From positions 1 to 64,000 of the forward strand of contig JASANG010000916.1 in the NCBI GenBank assembly GCA_030248215.1: 64,000 nucleotides of DNA, in the 5' to 3' direction. The position numbers and the translations under genes were made by a program. Source of the DNA: Enoplolaimus lenunculus (Eukaryota > Nematoda > Enoplea > Enoplida > Thoracostomopsidae). Of this stretch, positions 33,701 to 40,434 are shown piece by piece (position 1 is the stretch's first letter; each line of letters opens with the position of its first letter). The notes under the pieces were generated by a model, which was not told where the DNA came from, did no database searches, and worked only from the letters and a program-made list of their open reading frames with translations.

Positions 33701-35926
33701 AAATCTTCTGATTCTTCGGATATTCGAGATTCCAGGGCTTCGACTAGGCTTGGAAGTTCACTTAACCAAAAAACAATTGCAACTCAAACTGGTAAATCAA
33801 TAGAAGTGACAACAGGGTGCAAACCGGATAGTAAAAAACCGGAAACGAATAGTGATGAAAATGTAACCGGAAGCTGAAAACGAATATTGTAGTTTAAAAG
33901 CTTCGAAAGGATTTTATAATTTTTACAAAGCAACAGTAGCATATAGCCCTATTCACACGTGCAAGTTTTTGCAGCAAAAACTTGCACGTGCAACTTGCAT
34001 GTGCAAGTTTGGTCACAAAACAGATTTGAAGTTCTTGCAGCTGTAAATTATTCATTAGAATTCATGTGTTTGAATTTAATTAGCACGTGTGAACGCCTTC
34101 GCAAATCGCTCAAATGTTTTGCACTTGCATTTTCATTGGCCAATCAAAACACATGTTGTTGAGCCCCTTTCGAATTATTTCAGACTTATTGAATTTATTC
34201 AAGAAGCGTGAATTAATTCAAATATCTAACTTGTTTGATATTTGGCAGCCGACGGCGAAAGTCATGGGACTGGTTTTAATTCTTTAAGCATTAAATAAAG
34301 ATTGCATCGCGATGAATACGCTTTCAAGTCAAGAAATTTCGAGTATAGCCTTCTTTGCGCATGAATGTTTCTTACAACTGAAACTTGCTGCTGCAAGTTA
34401 TTTGAAAAATTCATTCGAAGAACTTACAGCTGCAAATTATTCATGATTAATATATGCGAAGAATTAATTTGTAGGTATGAATAATCCTGTAAGTCGAATT
34501 CGTTTATCATCATTAGCTAAACTGATAGATTATAGGTTATGTTTGATATTCATTGCTGTAGTCTGCAAATTCTTCACATAAATTCGTGTCAAGATTCAGA
34601 ATGAAAGTTATGATTCTCTACAAATACTTGCAGTTACAAGGATTTCGTGCAAGTTGCAGCTGCAAGTTCTCGCAGCAAAAACTTGCACGTGTGAATAGGG
34701 CGTATTTGTTATGAAACATTGCGTCATTACAACACGTTATTTTGACTAATTTTGAGCATAAAAATAATGTAATTACCAGTATTTCTATAACGGAAAAGTA
34801 CGTTGATTTTCACCGGAAACAGGATCCGATATCCTTTTACACTCCGGCGGACAATAATTAAACCGCTTTTCGTATTTGGTGTTCACTGATGATTGTAAAT
34901 GTAATGTGGTAACGTGGACCTAAGTTTTATTAACGCAGTATGATTACAGTTCAACTGCACCTTTTGCAATTATTTGCGTATCAGGGTTTCAACTGGAGCT
35001 TTAAAAACCGGAACCGCAGGTCGGCAAATTTTATCGCAGCCACATCCGGTGTTGAAACACCAACTGTCTGAATGCTGAAAGCATGACTTTTCTAAAAATG
35101 CCTAAACATTGCCGAAATAGGTCGAACCTCCGGCAAAGTTTCAGCAGAAGCCTGGTGTCAAAGGTTGATATTTTTGCCGGAGTCAGAGTATTTTGCGCAC
35201 AGAGTCACAATTTTCACACGCATATCACATACAGGTTAATAATTTTTTTATAGGATTTACTCTTGCTAAAGTTTATTTTTTTCACGTATTCGGACGCCTA
35301 TAGAACACGGCCGTAACAGTAGTATAAGCATATTCCTAAACCTAAGCCTGTCAATTATTAATAAGATTTATCCTTGCTGAAGTTCATTTTTCACGTTTTC
35401 GCGCCATTGTATAGAAAAAGTGTTGTAATAGTAGTATAAGCATATTCCCAAACCTAAGCATGTCATCCTTAGCCTAGGCGTAAAAATGAGCTTATACATC
35501 AACCTAAGCAAAAACAATAGTCTAAAGCAAAAGCTTACTAAAGTTCCGCCCCTGATCTTTACATGTTCCCATATACACCACCTTTCAGTCAATATAAGAC
35601 TTTGATTTGACCGTTTATATTTAAAATTTCAGTTGAAAAATTTAATACTTTAAATTGAAACGTATTCAAATTTACCTTTGTAACAGTTTGAGTTCAATCG
35701 AACGATTCCCGTGTATTTCGGCGATAATTCGGTTGATAACATAATTTTTCCATTCAAAAACATACTGAATATCTTCCATAGAGGCGTAAGACGCATCAAC
35801 GATGCTGAATTGAAACAATAATGCCGCGTATATCAAAAGCGTAAACGGTTTGTCAAATGAACCAAATTGCACCTTAGCGCATATTTTACACAGTTTATCC
35901 GTTGCTAATCTTGCAGAACTAACCAT
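21616..35926 (-). CDS. Prolyl 4-hydroxylase alpha subunit (gene span, eleven exons placed)
   Basis: The minus-strand exons, in order, are 35926-35676, 32689-32555, 31803-31697, 30469-30337, 28967-28792, 27850-27683, 26727-26645, 25497-25404, 24472-24419, (23571-23539), 22499-22431 and 21712-21616. From 32689 on, every junction keeps phase. The enzyme hydroxylates proline in collagen-like chains in the ER, using Fe(II), 2-oxoglutarate, O2 and ascorbate, normally with protein disulphide isomerase as beta subunit. Visible parts are a signal peptide and N-terminal dimerisation region, a TPR-like peptide-binding region (YDLAAIAYDNKLFKHAEKWI), a CRDxxxxxSP...AKCFYT...ILAP linker and the catalytic domain. 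The iron ligands are in LHYD (His, Asp) and MLHAGCPV (His), and the 2-oxoglutarate-binding Lys in GHKW. A phase gap shows one missing exon between 35676 and 32689, and the final exon coding the usual NKWxxxxGQE end is not found. The sequence is quite divergent from vertebrate P4HA, and the introns are packed with MITEs. Confidence 0.88.
21827..21965 (+). mobile_element. Family C MITE, decayed tRNA-like part
   Basis: TATAGCTGAGTGGTGATGGTAAAACGCCTCCTAACCGTGAG matches the A-box side of family C; the B-box side and TTAA ends are lost. Confidence 0.5.
22144..22396 (+). mobile_element. Family A MITE with perfect 8-bp target duplication
   Basis: The element starts GGCCAATGTAAAAAGAAC and ends GATCTTTACATGGGCC. 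AAATTATT occurs at 22136-22143 and again at 22397-22404. It lies in the intron just upstream (to the right) of the terminal mapped P4HA exon and 34 bp from the 22431 exon border, so it crowds a splice donor. Confidence 0.92.
22431..22499 (-). CDS. Prolyl 4-hydroxylase alpha, GGATIF exon
   Basis: The 69-bp exon reads LSQVTSGGATIFPYWNLAVI then PEF, aligning with SDVSAGGATVFPEVGASVWPKK. It follows TTTTTTAG and ends at GTAAGT; both sides are phase 0. Confidence 0.92.
22908..23150. mobile_element. Family H (CAGGGTGCAACCGG) fragment
   Basis: CCAGGGTGCAACCGGAGGTG and ACCGGAGCCAGAGCCGGAGG mark a decayed left end of family H. The right end is not clear. Confidence 0.5.
23257..23419 (-). mobile_element. 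Family A MITE with 8-bp target duplication
   Basis: The ends are GGCCCATATTATTATCAGGG and GTGTTCTATACATTGGAC. Flanks AATTCATC (23249-23256) and AAATCATC (23420-23427) match at seven of eight. Confidence 0.85.
23539..23571 (-). CDS. Prolyl 4-hydroxylase alpha, short exon (uncertain borders)
   Basis: The segment NDSKISLKAII joins in phase 0 to LSQVTSGGATIF and aligns with the P4HA run GNRIATxLxYLSDVSAGG. The acceptor CTAAGCAG is fair and the donor GTTATC is weak. The open frame extends upstream as SLAYVSAKLAKQ, so the true exon may start earlier. Confidence 0.5.
23969..24320 (+). mobile_element. Family D MITE
   Basis: The element begins CTGTACTGACCCAAATAATA and ends TCCTATTCGGGTTACTACA. It shares the conserved interior CTCAAGCTATTGACACAAGAC and CAGTCCGTAACC with other copies. 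Confidence 0.8.
24419..24472 (-). CDS. Prolyl 4-hydroxylase alpha, iron-binding HxD exon
   Basis: This 54-bp exon encodes VNVYGVGGHYELHYDSDA, matching VANYGVGGQYEPHFDF of animal P4HA. His and Asp of LHYD are the first two iron ligands. Acceptor TATTTCAG and donor GTAAGT are both strong, phase 0 on both sides. Confidence 0.93.
24580..24833. mobile_element. Family E MITE, copy 2
   Basis: The copy is bounded by ACTGTAAATCTCAGTGAG and CATTGGAATTTACAGTG, with AACTCAGAGTGAGTT repeats inside. It lies in the intron just beside the HxD exon. Confidence 0.8.
25185..25330 (+). mobile_element. Decayed TTAGGC MITE fragment
   Basis: Scattered CCTAAG-like units precede a ...TACTATATTGCAGTCCTGCAG block and AGTAACACGAGCGGTC, a faded family A/B right end. 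Confidence 0.4.
25404..25497 (-). CDS. Prolyl 4-hydroxylase alpha, RISQLTGL exon
   Basis: This exon reads AFIEGHKQTTLLQQRISQLT then GLNLEGFESIQ, which aligns with WLSGYENPVVSRINMRIQDLTGL and the AEELQ that precedes the HxD motif. Enters in phase 2 and exits in phase 0 at GTTCGC. Confidence 0.92.
25746..25960 (+). mobile_element. Family A MITE
   Basis: The left part GGCCATAACAGTAAGCATATTCC is shortened. The right end CGTTCCGCCCCTAATCTTTACATGGGTC is intact. Confidence 0.75.
26025..26475. repeat. Tandem repeat, 122-180 bp units
   Basis: Three units start with GTTGATCATAACTCACGAAA at 26031, 26153 and 26332. The first unit lacks about 57 bp present in the others (GTGCTATTCATTGGTAAAAA and beyond). 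The array lies in an intron of the prolyl hydroxylase gene. Confidence 0.85.
26645..26727 (-). CDS. Prolyl 4-hydroxylase alpha, YRISK exon
   Basis: The exon encodes MMRSQSRSYHKLNATYSEKD then LQYRISK, aligning with SRATV...TAQYRVSKSAWL. Joined to the next exon it gives YRISKNAFIEGHK. Acceptor TTGTTTCAG, donor GTACTA. Confidence 0.85.
26805..27058 (+). mobile_element. Family D MITE, left-truncated
   Basis: Interior blocks CTTGCATTATCGCTCAACG and CAGTCCGTAACTGAG are followed by the right end CTTATTCGGGTCACTACAG. The left terminal repeat is missing. Confidence 0.65.
27334..27596 (+). mobile_element. Family C TTAA MITE, full-length, tRNA-like core on plus strand
   Basis: A third 263-bp copy, with TTAA at 27330-27333 and CTAA at 27597-27600. 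The core reads CTATAGCTGAGTGGTGATGG, then ACGCCTCCCACTCC and GGAGTTCGAATCCTAGC. It lies in the intron between two P4HA exons, antisense to that gene. Confidence 0.9.
27683..27850 (-). CDS. Prolyl 4-hydroxylase alpha, ILAP exon
   Basis: The exon encodes GIPSWAKCFYTGRTKFTILA then PIKVENLVKGNDEFLLVHEL and ITMAEAIEISMLAMPE. It aligns with KLFCRYHDGNRNPKFILAPAKQE and the helix DIISDAEIEIVKDLAKP that opens the catalytic domain. Acceptor GCTTCAG, donor GTATAT, phase 0 on both sides. Confidence 0.9.
27874..28052 (+). mobile_element. Family B MITE with 8-bp target duplication
   Basis: The ends are GGCCAATGTTACTTTAAGGG and CCCTCAAAGTAGCATGGGCC. Flanks GAGTTTGC (27866-27873) and GAGTCTGC (28053-28060) match at seven of eight. 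It sits 23 bp from a P4HA acceptor. Confidence 0.9.
28545..28733 (-). mobile_element. Family A MITE
   Basis: The left part GATCAAGGACGGAACGTTTTTCTGCG and right part GTAACGGCCTTGTTCTATAT flank degenerate TTAGGC units. The outermost bases are decayed. Confidence 0.7.
28792..28967 (-). CDS. Prolyl 4-hydroxylase alpha, linker exon
   Basis: The 176-bp exon encodes STEFGDLLIRLSHAKIRQKL then FSNKTQSSSDGVPFGFGDSL and DQSYRHLCRDVMAKHSPK. YRHLCR matches the YExLCRGE motif that precedes the catalytic domain. The donor is AAA before GTATTG, phase 0; an alternative donor GTGAAA further on would break the next exon's frame. Confidence 0.85.
29051..29249 (-). mobile_element. Family B MITE with perfect 8-bp target duplication
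   Basis: The ends GGCCCATGTTACTTTAAGGG and CCCCTAAAAGTAACATTGGC are inverted. GAAAACTT occurs at 29043-29050 and 29250-29257. TTAGGC arrays sit on both sides of a TTTTTGCAACGC block. Confidence 0.93.
29537..29720 (+). mobile_element. Family A MITE
   Basis: The left end GGCCAGTGTTTGGACAGGGC and right end CCCTGATCTTTGCATGGGTC are visible. The flanks do not match, so the duplication is lost. Confidence 0.75.
29741..30237 (+). mobile_element. Family C MITE with tandemly tripled tRNA-like half
   Basis: A family C copy spans 29741-30006 (TTAA at 29737-29740). Its tRNA-like half, TATAGCTGAGTGGTTATCGTAA to CATGTGAGAAAGGG, is then repeated twice more in units of about 113 bp at 30007-30119 and 30120-30233, each bounded by TTAA. 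The units are nearly identical, so the amplification is recent compared with the divergence of the element from other copies. It lies in a P4HA intron. Confidence 0.85.
30337..30469 (-). CDS. Prolyl 4-hydroxylase alpha, second peptide-binding helix exon
   Basis: The exon encodes QFTEGQDQDRLIRHLLFMLS then NSYYHLKQPNKSHAAAKVFPS. It corresponds to the TPR helix pair VLDYLSYAVYQQGDLDKALLL of P4HA. Acceptor CTATTTCAG, donor GTAAGA, phases 0 and 1 fit both neighbours. Confidence 0.85.
30540..30620 (+). mobile_element. Decayed TTAGGC-like fragment
   Basis: Short CCTAAAT/CCTATG units near AACGCCTACTATG resemble family A/B but both ends are missing. Confidence 0.3.
30885..31325. repeat. 21/23-bp GTACGG minisatellite
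   Basis: The block has about 20 units of CACCCGTACGG...CCGTCT, alternating between 21-bp (GTCTGTC) and 23-bp (GTCTCTTTC) forms so that a 44-bp higher-order unit appears. It is much more GC-rich and CpG-rich than its surroundings. It opens three overlapping plus-strand frames of 130-189 codons and a minus frame, none with family motifs. It lies in a P4HA intron. Confidence 0.9.
31350..31445 (+). mobile_element. Decayed family A fragment
   Basis: Degenerate CCTAAAC units are followed by a CACTCTGTCCCACAGTC block, the faded right part of family A. Confidence 0.4.
31697..31803 (-). CDS. Prolyl 4-hydroxylase alpha, first peptide-binding helix exon
   Basis: The exon encodes (V)DESYDLAAIAYDNKLFKHAE then KWILEAINNLLVVGN. 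It aligns with [27 protein letters not shown], the start of the peptide-substrate-binding TPR-like domain. Acceptor GGTTTCAG, donor GTACGT. Confidence 0.9.
31993..32406 (+). mobile_element. Family D MITE, full length, TA-flanked
   Basis: The ends CTGTAGTTACCCGAATAAAA and CTTCGGGTCACTACAG are inverted, with TA on each side. It is about 414 bp. The TA target suggests a Tc1/mariner-type transposase. Confidence 0.85.
32555..32689 (-). CDS. Prolyl 4-hydroxylase alpha, LRLQxxY exon
   Basis: The exon encodes GFIPRWEIGIVSLDDFEGTA then LAILRLQEYYRIDTTNVLYG and TMPGC, matching AAKALLRLQDTYNLDTDTISKGNLPG. The acceptor AATTTCAG is strong; the donor GTCAAG is weak but gives the phase the next exon needs. 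The upstream phase does not match the first exon, so an exon is missing. Confidence 0.87.
32796..32829 (+). tRNA. Truncated tRNA 5' half
   Basis: GGCGGCGTGGCTCAGTGGATAGCGCGCTGGACT is a tRNA 5' half with a good A-box (TGGCTCAGTGG), closest in appearance to tRNA-Arg. After the anticodon stem start it runs into an A-run and unrelated sequence, so no 3' half exists. It is a fragment or SINE head. Confidence 0.5.
33175..33295. repeat. TTAA-rich simple repeat
   Basis: TAGAATTTTTCCCGGTTACAAATTTG is duplicated with a spacing of about 40 bp, and is followed by TTAATTAATTAA microsatellite. Confidence 0.7.
33341..33533 (-). mobile_element. Family A MITE
   Basis: The left end GGCCCATCTACCGATCAGGG and CGGACCCTTTTTCCGCGG are decayed but clear. 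The TTAGGC units are degenerate. Confidence 0.65.
33946..34701. mobile_element. Family G element, long copy
   Basis: The ends GCCCTATTCACACGTGCAAG and CTTGCACGTGTGAATAGGGC are perfect inverted repeats over 20 bp. At 756 bp it is three times longer than the copy at 5169, and has no coding frame. Confidence 0.85.
34795..35205. mobile_element. Family H-like CCGG-rich fragment
   Basis: Segments ACCGGAAACAGGATCCG, AAAACCGGAACCGCAGG and TTGCCGGAGTCAGAG resemble the family H interior, but clear ends are lacking. Confidence 0.4.
35307..35578 (+). mobile_element. Family A MITE with partial self-duplication
   Basis: The left third (CGGCCGTAACAGTAGTATAAG to CCTAAGCCTGTC) occurs twice, 100 bp apart, before the usual right end with TTCCGCCCCTGATCTTTACAT. 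It lies 100 bp downstream of the first P4HA exon border, in its first intron. Confidence 0.7.
35676..35926 (-). CDS. Prolyl 4-hydroxylase alpha, first exon (signal peptide)
   Basis: The ATG at 35926 opens MVSSARLATDKLCKICAKVQ and GSFDKPFTLLIYAALLFQFS, then IVDASYASMEDIQYVFEWKN and YVINRIIAEIHGNRSIELKL. The hydrophobic TLLIYAALLFQFSIV with VDAS after it looks like a signal peptide; an initiator nearer to it is possible. SMEDIQYV...INRIIAE matches the P4HA N-terminal helix SIGQMTDLIHTEKDLV. The donor is GTAAAT, phase 2. Confidence 0.8.
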
Positions 35927-36002
35927 TTCTATGACATAAATGTGTTATATCGCAAGTCGTTAGCTGAGTGCAATTAATAGTGTCTGCAACCACACGTGTT
36001 GT

Positions 36003-36189
36003 GGCCAATGTTACTTTAAGGGGCGTAACAGTTTAGATTAAGCGTATTCCTAAGTCTAAACCTAACCGTAAGCGTTGTAAACATGTGTTCCTAAGCGTAA
36101 GCCTAAACAAAAAATGTAATCTAGAATCTAAAGCTTCTCTGTTATAGACTCAACAGAAACCTGGGCGTCCCTTCAAGTAAACATGGGCC
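36003..36189 (+). mobile_element. Family B MITE
   Basis: The ends GGCCAATGTTACTTTAAGGG and CCTTCAAGTAAACATGGGCC bound the copy. Flanks CGTGTTGT and GGTTTTGT match at six of eight. It sits 76 bp upstream of the P4HA start codon, in its probable promoter. Confidence 0.85.
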
Positions 36190-36294
36190 GGTTTTGTAGT
36201 ACCACCGCGATGAGCACCGCCGCGTTGTTTGGTAACCATTCCATATCGCATACCTTTTTGTAGATGGTAATTTAGGATATGATGGCAATTGATC

Positions 36295-36465
36295 ACCGGA
36301 CACAACTCGTCGACCAACAACTTGTAATACAAACTTTCATCGACTCGACAACTCGACGCTATGGTTTTACTTAGGCTTAGGCTTTAAGGCTAAGGCGTAC
36401 GTTTAAGAATTATGCGTTAGATTTATTAATAAATTTTTACGACACTGTTGGTCAACAAGTTGTCC
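36295..36465. mobile_element. Small inverted element with GTCGACCAACAA ends
   Basis: CAACTCGTCGACCAACAAC on the left and GTTGGTCAACAAGTTGTC on the right are inverted. Related pieces are at 16885 and 46610-46765. Confidence 0.45.
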
Positions 36466-36605
36466 TGTGAAGAACTGACGTAGATTCGGTGATTAGGGAG
36501 AATAAATGGATAGTAAAAATACGAGAAACGGATGGTGACCAAAATATACCGAAACAGAAAACGGATAAGCATACTGGAGATAGAATATGTGTACTGCACA
36601 AAATG

Positions 36606-36785
36606 GAGAGTCAAATTGACTCTCTCCGAAATAGGCTCTACGGGACTACACAAACTGAGTCAAAATTCGAGTCCGGCAGAGTCAAATTCCATTCACTGAG
36701 TCGCATGTTTGACTCTGGCGGAGTCGAATTTGACTCAGTTTATGTAGTCCCGTAGAGCCTATTTCGGAGAGAGTCAATTTGACTC
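36606..36785. mobile_element. Fold-back element F, copy 2
   Basis: Two arms of about 80 bp pair almost perfectly: GAGTCAAATTGACTCTCTCC... and ...GGAGAGAGTCAATTTGACTC, with GGCTCTACGGGACTACA / TGTAGTCCCGTAGAGCC inside. The spacer is about 15 bp. As RNA this would be a long hairpin. Confidence 0.9.
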
Positions 36786-37099
36786 ACCATGATTTTGCTG
36801 TGTGGGTTTTCACGAAAATACAGTCGTCGCATGCGACCAATCGTTGGGTTTTCAACAAATTTTACACAAAAATATCGGATGCCCTCGTATAAGTCAAATA
36901 TCTTGGATGACTTCTACTGGTCTAATTGAAATTCATCACCTCTTAAAATATATTCCGGTATGGGGAAACAGAACCGATTATTTTTGTTGCGTACTATGTA
37001 CATAAGAGTATAATTAAATTTCTGGTGTCTTAATAAAGCGACCAGATACGGAAACGCACACCGATTTTCAGCGAAAACGGAAACAGAAGACGGCGATGT

Positions 37100-37220
37100 T
37101 TGCTTTTTAGCAAGAGTGGATAATGACAAGAGGGTGCAACTCTTGGGGTCCAGCATGGAACCAAATGTACCAAGGGGTGCACACTCTTGTTAAACAGCGA
37201 TTATCCACTCTTGCTTTTAC
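37100..37220. mobile_element. Small MITE with AGCAAGAGTGGATAAT ends
   Basis: AGCAAGAGTGGATAATGAC and GATTATCCACTCTTGCT are inverted ends around an inner GGGTGCAACTCTTGG / CCAAGGGGTGCACACTCTTG pair. Confidence 0.7.
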
Positions 37221-37237
37221 CAAAAGCGGATGATGCA

Positions 37238-37555
37238 TACTAACAAGAGTATGCAACTGGGTACATTCTGCGTAGAAAAGAATCTACCCGGCACGCATAG
37301 GGTTTTTGGCCTACCCCCCCTTTATTTCGAGGGGGGATACAACCTATGCGAACCATCACACTTTATGTATCCGGAAACAAATTGTTCCGTTTATAATTTA
37401 ATTTGACGTTATTGCATGTTACAGCGACACCCTCTATAAACAAGGCGTGGGGTCGGTCAAAACGCAACGCCCGGTGGTACATTTTGTACCATGCAAAACC
37501 CAAAAGTTGTACACTCTTGTATCATGCACTCTTGCTTTTACTAAGTATATAGCGA
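37238..37555. mobile_element. Family J element, copy 1
   Basis: ACAAGAGTATGCAACTGGG on the left and CAAAAGTTGTACACTCTTGT on the right are inverted. Inner blocks TTGGCCTACCCCCCC, GCGAACCAT and GTATCCGG recur, reversed, in the copy at 59283-59588. Confidence 0.8.
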
Positions 37556-38580
37556 CTGTCGCGTTTGTATTGATTAAACTGTGGCAGACAAATATAAGTT
37601 GAGCGGAAAAAAAGCAAAAACTCTACAATTTTATACTTTAAAGTATGCCGCAAAACAAGAGTCTCCAGAGATTGAACTGTGGTCTGAGGACCCATTAGGC
37701 GAAGTGGAATGTGGCGAAACTGGCCACCGCCTATGTCAAATCGCCCCATATGGCGCAATAATTGAAATAAAAATCCGATGATGATAATGATGAATACCTT
37801 TCGGGTTCAAAATTTTTGGTTCAAAAAACCTAAACAAATTGTTTCGACAGATTGGTAAATCTAAAACTTGTACCGCTCATTGAAATTTTCTGTACGCCGC
37901 TTGCTAACGTCAGTTTAAAACTGTGTATGCAAAGATTTACTCAATATTTAGTACACCTATACTTAAAAAGTTAGTTATTTTAAGCACAGTGTTTTTACAG
38001 AGAAATTTAGTTGCGCAGAAATATGAAACATTCAACATAAAAATTGCTGAAATATTATTAATGTTTTATTCCTATAATTGCAGGAGCCAGTGAAACACGT
38101 TTTTAGGACTAAACCAGATCAGGCGGCTAGAAAATTCTATCCGTTGGTTTTTATACTATTGTCCCACTATGATCAACGACTCTTGGATTCTCCTAGAAAT
38201 ATGGATTATAAAGATTAAACATTAATACTCACTGCGGACTCACAACGCAAACATTGTATTGCCGTTACAAATCCTTGCATCATAAAAAAGAGTTATCAGA
38301 ATATTAAAACTTTTTCAAATTCCAACTTCGAAATGAAAACAAAAACACGGTACGTTCATGAAAATATTACGTAAAACTCATGAACACAGCAATTAAAGAC
38401 ACAATCGTTTGCATAATATAAAGCTTTCGTTGCAAAACAATATTCTTCTACACACTTGCATTAGCAATTTTGCAAGTTGCACACTGTTTGAAATGTCATA
38501 TGCCTACGTTGATGTGAGCATCATTCACTGCGGTTAAATACAACGGCTCATGAAATTTTAAAAAACTTGAAACCACAATG
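37556..38580. other. Intergenic, one unexplained open frame
   Basis: A plus-strand frame at 37581-37781 (KYKLSGKKAKTLQFYTLKYA then AKQESPEIELWSEDPLGEVE) looks protein-like but begins at GTG, has no clear splice sites and matches no family I know. The remainder to 38580 shows no repeat ends or genes. Confidence 0.3.
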
Positions 38581-38802
38581 AGTCAGTCTTGGTAGAAACA
38601 GGAATATTAGACCTATTTATTGAACGAAGTGCGGCAATTTACCACTGCGCTCACGGTCCCTCACGTCAGTCTTGGTAGAAACCGTGACTTTAGGCCTTTT
38701 TAATTAAGCAGCAGGAAAAGCGGACCTACAGAATGGGAATCGAACTAGCGGTCTTAATATGATTTCAACGCAAGCGCTCTACCACTGCGCCACACAGCCC
38801 GC
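38581..38802 (-). mobile_element. tRNA-derived SINE-like repeat, two partial units
   Basis: On the minus strand 38802-38720 reads GCGGGCTGTGTGGCGCAGTGG then TAGAGCGCTTGCG and, later, CTAGTTCGATTCC and GGTCCGC. The A and B boxes are good and the acceptor ends pair with wobble, but the anticodon stem does not form. The flanking GTCAGTCTTGGTAGAAAC segment is repeated at 38583 and 38666, with a second partial A-box (GAGCGCAGTGGTAAA) between. Confidence 0.65.
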
Positions 38803-38862
38803 TTCTTCAATTACTATCATTTTCGACAACATTTGTTGTCACGTATGCTGCCAGGTAGCATA

Positions 38863-39553
38863 CTGTAGTGATTGGAATAAGAGGGGGCACATATTTTGAG
38901 TCCCAATCAATAAAAGTCCGTATCCCTAATAAGATTCCGTAAGCGGATACAGCCCCTAAGCCGTAATTAGTGTCCATAAACGGCAATCTTCCCAGATTGT
39001 AGCGCATAAATGACTCCAGGACCCAATAATTTGAATCCGAAATTTTAAAGCGTATATACTTAATTTTTGAAAGTACATTCCTAAGTATAACCTTGCGCTA
39101 TCGCTCAAGCTATTGACACAAGACAAATAAACGTTTAATTCAACGGATAAATTGCAGTACCGGATATATACATTGCAAATTTCAGTGAGTTGATTTTAAC
39201 ACAAAATGAGTTGAATCACTCGGTCTGAGTTAGGACTATCAGAACTCAGAATTTTGTGTTAATCCAATTCGTTCTGAGTTAAATAGTCAACTCAGCTAGA
39301 GTCAACTCAAATCAAAGTGAGAATGAACTCAACTCAGAGTGAGTTAATGTTTAGTGATATTCATTCAGAAATATCCAATTCGCTAGCTGAATATATAAAT
39401 TAACTCACTCATTGGAATTTACATTGTATCAGTAATGAAGGGTGGCGGAGCGTGGGTTAAAAATACATAACAGTCCGTAACCGAATAACAAGAGGGGCAC
39501 CCTTTGGATAGGCCAAATAAATATCAGTCCCCATCTCATTCGGGTCACTACAG
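38863..39553 (+). mobile_element. Family D MITE interrupted by a family E MITE
   Basis: The ends CTGTAGTGATTGGAATAAGA and CATTCGGGTCACTACAG, with TA on both sides, define the element. After removing the 256-bp insert at 39171-39426 and one TA, the sequence reads GGATATATATCAGTAATGA, as in the uninterrupted copy at 23969. Confidence 0.9.
39171..39426. mobile_element. Family E MITE nested in family D
   Basis: The ends CATTGCAAATTTCAGTGAG and CTCACTCATTGGAATTTACA are inverted and flanked by TA at 39169-39170 and 39427-39428. The empty site can be read from the family D copies, which proves a 2-bp TA duplication. Confidence 0.92.
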
Positions 39554-39555
39554 TA

Positions 39556-40171
39556 CATTAATTTTGCAACCTAAGCTACGTCCAAGACGTAAACTTAGGT
39601 TGGAGGGAGTCTAACTTAACCCGAAATATCCTTGAAATTCCATTTGTATACCGTATTGACCCGAATAAGAGGGGGGACTGATATTTATAGGGCCTCTCCA
39701 AAGGGTACCCCTCTTGTTATTCGGTTACGGACTGCTATTTATTTTCAACCAGCCCTGGGCCACCCTTCCTTACTGATCCGGTATTGCATCTATCCGTTGA
39801 ACTAAACGGTTTTTACCTTGAATTAAATGATTGACGATAATGCAGGGTTAGTTATACTTAGGAATGTACTTTCAAACTTTACTTAAAGGTTTGTACCGTA
39901 CTTTATTTGGTCCTGGAGTCATTTATGCGCTACAATTAGGGATAATTGACATTTATGGACTCTAATTAGGGATTAAGGTTCTATCCGCTTACGAACTCTC
40001 ATTAGGAATGCGGACTCCTATTGATTGGGACTCAAAATGGGACCCCCTCTTATAACCCCCGTCTTATTCGGGTCAATACAGTCTAGTCTTAAGAATATAA
40101 ACGAAGCAACTTTTTTATATACAATGAAATCAGAATTTTTGAATATGAACACAATTAATTTTGTGTGTACT
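39556..40171 (-). mobile_element. Family K MITE interrupted by a family D MITE
   Basis: The copy is reversed relative to 17379-17783: AACCTAAGCTACGTCC...CTTAGGTT at the left, then CCCGAAATATCCTTGAAATT, and, beyond the insert, AATATAAACGAAGCAACTTTT to TTTTGTGTGTAC. Confidence 0.75.
39653..40082 (-). mobile_element. Family D MITE nested in family K
   Basis: The ends TTGACCCGAATAAGAGGGG and CCGTCTTATTCGGGTCAAT bound a reversed family D copy of about 430 bp, inserted in family K. Confidence 0.85.
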
Positions 40172-40434
40172 GAAATGTTGTAAGATTTAAGACAACTTCG
40201 GACTTCAAATGTTATTTACTTGTTTTTTTCATTCGAGAAATCAAAGAACCAAATTTCTCACTGTCATAAATATGTCAAGCGGTTGTTCCTTTTACCACAC
40301 GTCTCATAAAATTTGACTGTGGGCAACCCATAGAGCAGCGAGTGAAAAGTGAAGTAAAGCACTATGCAGTTTGTATAACTATGACTATTCATATGCGCAG
40401 TACAAAATATGCACAGAACCGCCTTGATCTCGAA

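Noticed and set aside
37581-37781. Gene in the P4HA upstream spacer
   Set aside because: Protein-like composition only; no ATG, splice site or family support.
38720-38802. Functional tRNA gene
   Set aside because: A and B boxes and acceptor ends are recognisable, but the anticodon and T stems do not pair.
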